Both the position numbers and the translations under genes were made by a program. Of a stretch of DNA of 64,000 nt, positions 59,882 through 64,000 are shown piece after piece (position 1 is the first letter of the stretch; the number at the start of each line of letters is the position of its first letter). Location of the stretch: assembly GCA_027475525.1 (NCBI GenBank), contig JAMWFC010000049.1:1297-65296 (forward strand). The letters are read 5' to 3'. The notes beneath the pieces were generated by a model that saw only the letters and a list, made by a program, of their open reading frames with translations, searched no databases and had not been told where the DNA came from. This DNA comes from Macrolepiota albuminosa (taxonomy: Eukaryota > Basidiomycota > Agaricomycetes > Agaricales > Agaricaceae).

Positions 59882-62690
59882 ACGTGAGGCTTCCATGATC
59901 ACTGGGATAGATGAGGGGCGTGTTTCTTGTGAGCCTAACCAAGAGGCCCTGGACCTCCCTCTCACTTTGTTGAATATGGTAGCAGCTGAGAGCGGAAATA
60001 CTACAGAGTCGACAGACGTGAGATCTGCCCAACAAACTGCTAACAAGTCGGTCCCAGGAGAGGTAGAGCGTGATTCCATGAAAAATTGTCCTGCACCTAC
60101 TCCTCGACAACTCCGAGCTTCCAAGAAATCTCACTCGGCAGTGGAGGACACAGTGCAAAGTCACGTCAAATGTGATTTGCCTTTGAGTCCTGCTGTGGTA
60201 GACTCTTTTGTGCACAATGCCGTACCCATTTTCCAATTCCAGCCAGTTCCTGCAGTGAATCTACCAACTACTCCTCTTCAATGTGACCGTATATCTCCTC
60301 TTACACCACAATCCAGAGGTACACTGGAGTACGCCACTCCACCAGCTCAGCGGAGAACTCGCCAGAGAACTCCGACTCCTTTCATTGAAGGCATGCTGTT
60401 GGATTTGCATCCTGCTGATTGGAAGAGACAGGAAAACCGTGAAAGCCAGGTCATGATGCTTACGGAAGCTCAATTGCAAAACTTTCTAAGAATCTATGGA
60501 CATAATGTATCTCGACATGGTGAGGTCGTTTCCATTGTGTTACTTACGCATGTTTTGGTTTTTGTCGGCTTCATGCCATAAATTATTCTGGCTGTATATG
60601 CTTCCCGCTGGCTTATTATGCCACCATTCCAGGCTTATTGTGTCTGCTGCAGGCCTACTGTGCCACGTTTATGGCTTATTATGCCTTAGGCCTACTGTGC
60701 CGCCTTTATGGCTTATTATGCCTCCCCCGGCTTATTGTGCCACCCTCTGTGCAGGTATACTGTGCCTCACTTTGTGCAAACTTACTGCATTGCATGGTAT
60801 TCTGGCTTATTGTGCTATTGTTCCAGTAAACTCCTTTCTGTTCCCCATGCCGTTCGGGGTTCACTACACATGAGATTATTATTTTTCTGCTAGTCGTTGC
60901 ATAACTTCTTATTATGCTTCTATTATGAACATTATGCACTATGGATATACTGTGATTTGCAGATGCGATTATGCGGATTTCTTCTGTTTAATGTTCAGTC
61001 AGATGTTGATCATTTGATTCGTTCTGTCCTGGCTCTCATTTCGTTTGTCTCGTGTCTTATCTTCTTTTTGCAGCCTTGCAAACACATTTACAAGCCATTC
61101 AAGACAATGGTTTTGGAGCCACGCCCCTGAGTCTGTCCCACAGGACGTGTTCTGTGGGTGCCCAAATGGCAGCGCTGCCCACTTTGCCCCCCGCTGCTTT
61201 TCCTCGGCTGGAGGACACAGGCCATTGTGGCCCGGGCATTTTCTTGACCAACGAGGTGGAGGATCGTCAGGCTCATCCAAATCGCACAATGCATGGTCGC
61301 CCTCCCGCAGTGGGGCGTCAATTGTTTGCGGCAGACAAGGTGTTCCTGCACAAAGTTAAGCAAGCCTTAGAGGCAGGAATGCTCAAGTACATACCACTTA
61401 ATTTGTTGATGGACAATGCTTGTCAGCAGGCTGCAAGAGAGCCGCCGGGCCCCAAGTCAGCATTTGTCATTTCAAATGGGAAGCTTCGCTTACCCAACAC
61501 ATCCTTTGACGTCACAAAGGAGAGCAAGCTTTCATTCAACAACTGGGTCAGTGCAAGTATGAATTTAGTAGCAGCTATGCAAAAGCATCTACGTGCTCAT
61601 GGGGACCAAGGTGTGGGTGGCCCTATTACCATTGAAATTGCAAATTCTTTCGAAAGTCATTTTAATTATTTGAAAAATCTGCCTGATGCTAGAGTGCAAT
61701 TCGAGGTCGTGTTTGACTATGATTGCCATCTCCAGTCTCTCTTTGTTCTCAAATCTCACACCTTTTGCATGGACAATTTCCACGTGCACATGTGGCAGGA
61801 ATATCTCAATTCTCAGCATGCATCCAGAGTCGCCTATTTGGACAACAGGATTTCTCAGTTGGAGTCCTTTCCACAGAAAAACAAAGCATGAGAATCTACA
61901 AACTCCTTTCCGTCCTCTTAACCAGCAAGACGTTTGCGCTGCATCGCCTGCAGTTCCTTTGAGCATAAGCTTCTGACTTGCCACAAAGACACAAAATTTC
62001 TCCACAAGGATGGAAGAACCTGGAAAACACCAAAAGGGGAATCCGTTTGTTATGGCTTCAATAGCTTCTCCTCTTGTAACAGAGGAACTACATGCACTCA
62101 CACGCATGTCTGCTTACTTTGTGGGTCGTCTTCTCACGGAGCGCAGGCATGTTCAGCTTGAGAATATTTTTCCTTTGTCTACTCCTTTGTTTGCAGACAG
62201 GTGGGAAGCTGCCTTACGTGATGCAGAGGTTTTGGGCAAATTTGCTGGGGTGCCGGAAGGCCTCAGCAAGGGTTTCAGCATCGGATTGGATTCTTATCGC
62301 TTGCACAGATCTTTCTCCCCTTTAAATCATTATAATTTGCAAGACGCGCATGACTTTATTATATCGAAATATTCTACAGAGATCAAACTTGGCCAGGTTT
62401 TGCCTGGTTTTCAGCCTGCGGATGCTGAAAAATTATTTGGCCCTTTTTGAACTGCACCTCTGAATGTAATATCAAGCGTGGGCAGGAAACAACAGGTTAC
62501 ACTCGACTTGTCATACCCATGCTCTGATCCAAATATGGCTTCAATAAATTCCATGATCAATTCTTCAGCATTTCAGTGTGACTGGGGTACTTTTGCGGAC
62601 TGCTCGTTGTTGGTGGCTGACACGCCAGTTGGCATAGAAGCAGCAGTATTCAATGTCGATTTGGCCTTCAGAATTATTTCAACTTGACCT
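59882..62690 (+). mobile_element. 5' part of a probable DIRS-like retroelement (gag-like region and start of RT)
   Basis: A frame at 59895-60540 encodes a Pro/Ser-rich protein. After a ~540-bp repeat-rich gap, 61052-61891 continues with a gag-like body (KLRLPNTSFDVTKESKLSFNNWVSASMN and HVHMWQEYLNSQ). Next a small zinc module (61934-62161) holds a CX8CX5CX3H finger followed by a CX2CX4HX4C knuckle. Then WEAALRDAEVLGKFAGVPEGLSKGF, LFGPF, TLDLSYPCSDPN and AAVFNVDLAFR read like the N-terminal part of basidiomycete DIRS-type reverse transcriptase with motif A. Frames shift and it stops at 62687 without YVDD, RNase H or tyrosine recombinase. Family assignment is from memory of the pattern. Confidence 0.5.
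60605..60850. repeat. GGCTTATTATGCC minisatellite
   Basis: About nine degenerate units of GGCTTATTRTGCC or GGCCTACTGTGCC, spaced 20-30 bp, inside the gap between two coding segments of the DIRS-like element. Confidence 0.8.
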
Positions 62691-64000
62691 AGAGACTGGC
62701 CGCTGTTAGCGATTTCGGTGGATGGACTTATACATTACAACTTTTGCCTTAATTTTGGAGTGTCATGCTGTCCTGGCATCTTTGGTTTGGTCGTGGATGC
62801 AATAGTCCAAATCTTTCTTTATTGGGGGGTCAACACCATGCTCAAATGAGTTGATGATTTTGTTTTTTTCCGTTATCCCATTTCTGACATCACTTTGCAC
62901 TCAGATTCAGGCAGCGCTCAATATTCTTATTCTTATGATGAATCTCTCATCTGGTCTATGATGTTCATGATGTTTTTGAGCTGAGTTTTGCTTGCAACTG
63001 CGATAGAATCAGCAAAGTATTTACTAATCTGAGTCTTTTGTGCAACAATAATTTTGTCAATATCAAAGAGCATACAAAGCTACTGGTTGAAATTGAAGAT
63101 CTTGTCATAGTACTCATTCTTATTTTTGAGCGCATATTTTCTTTGAATATTATCCTGACAGTGTAGTAAGATATAATCACATAACTTTTCAAAGAAAATA
63201 TAACAATGGAGGAGTGTCACAAATATGTTATTTGCCTCTCTTAATAAGCTAATCCAGACTCAAAACTTTTATTGTCAGCCTGTTTTTTCAAAATATATAT
63301 GTAACTTTCCATGCCTAATCGGTGAACAAAACTATCTCTTAAAGATGTGCCATAAAGACAGGAAAAGTGAGTCCTTTCAATTCACTTTCATTTTCTCTCA
63401 TCCAGGCATATACAGCAGGCAAGTCAATGTTAAACATAACTTTCTCCACTTGTTTTCATCTTCTATTCTCTTATAACTAAAGTATCACCTACAATTATAT
63501 TTGAATTTTTTCAATTGTTGAGGTTCAATTAATCTTTTATCAATTACTAGTGTGTGACTCAATAAGATCTGTATGACCTCTGCATATACAAATTGGTTTT
63601 AGATGTGAGCATTGTCAACACATAGAAGAGAAGACAGAAAAAATTGTTAGACAAATTAGAGGAATATGAGGATAAGAACAAGCATGATAGAGGCAAAGAT
63701 GAAGTGGTACAAGACAATAAATCTACTGCAAAGAACAACAGTGTTGGCAATTTTATGAGAGGGAATGATCTTTGAGACAAGCCTATGAAGACAAGGAGAG
63801 AGCAAGGCATGAAACAAGAGTAAAAATATTGTTCACAAATCTTTTGCAAATGAGTACAAGCCAGATTGTCAAGATTGGCTTCTTCATGAGAGTCGACTAC
63901 AAAAGGGTGTGAAGAGGCAGTTTTCCTCTCTGTACTCTATTAAAATGATAAATTGCCACCAGCAGGGCTTATCTTGGTCCCCACTAGCAGGAGCAAAGCC
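62691..64000. repeat. CpG-poor, gene-free terminal segment
   Basis: CG becomes rare after about 62770; from 63190 to 64000 I count two (about 63320 and 63893). AT-rich with only short frames. Probably another decayed transposon, unidentified. Confidence 0.55.

Overview
The window is a stretch of a basidiomycete (most likely Agaricomycete) nuclear genome. Host genes are cut by many short introns (about 45-60 nt). They sit densely on both strands with 50-600 bp between them, and the best-recognised products are fungal: Kar2/BiP ending in HDEL, Atp18, Cox16, Vps11, an Hrp1-like RNA-binding protein and DUF5648 secreted proteins. No tRNA, rRNA or CRISPR array was seen.

Layout. 1-1704: a membrane-protein gene whose 3' half is a tandem array of near-identical exon+intron units. 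2200-7010: three secreted DUF5648-repeat paralogues in tandem, with duplicated promoters. 7129-10986: a NatC-type N-acetyltransferase (Naa30-like), convergent with ER Hsp70 KAR2. 11.0-14.87 kb: a poor region with a possible LINE relic, one small hypothetical gene and tandem repeats. 14.87-31.57 kb: a compact housekeeping block with VPS11, ATP18, COX16, ADE12, an amidohydrolase, a BolA-family gene, an unknown gene, an ARMT1/DUF89-type phosphatase and a secreted polyamine oxidase. Several pairs share bidirectional promoters, and ATP18/COX16 are both inner-membrane respiratory assembly genes. 31.95-42.8 kb: a multi-pass membrane protein, an APC-superfamily amino-acid/GABA permease, a VHS-GAT endocytic adaptor and an Hrp1-like protein.

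42.86 kb to the end is a transposon island. It holds (i) about 4 kb almost devoid of CpG, with a decayed Ty3/Gypsy RNase H-integrase relic and a nested LTR relic; (ii) an older LTR; (iii) a young Ty3/Gypsy element of 11.6 kb (48277-59881) with 931-bp LTRs, a 4-bp target duplication, PBS, PPT, gag-pro and pol; (iv) inside its 3' part, on the opposite strand, an intron-containing passenger gene for an acidic protein with a six-cysteine motif; (v) the 5' part of a probable DIRS-like retroelement; and (vi) more CpG-poor sequence.

One signal runs through the whole window: at least fifteen tandem duplications with a period of exactly 77 bp, mostly perfect, in genes, transposon and spacers alike. 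Because 77 is not a multiple of three, they break reading frames; collapsing one copy restores the frame wherever I could check inside the retroelement. They look like unmerged k-mer overlaps (k=77) from a de Bruijn-graph assembly rather than biology, and many apparent frameshifts here should be read in that light.
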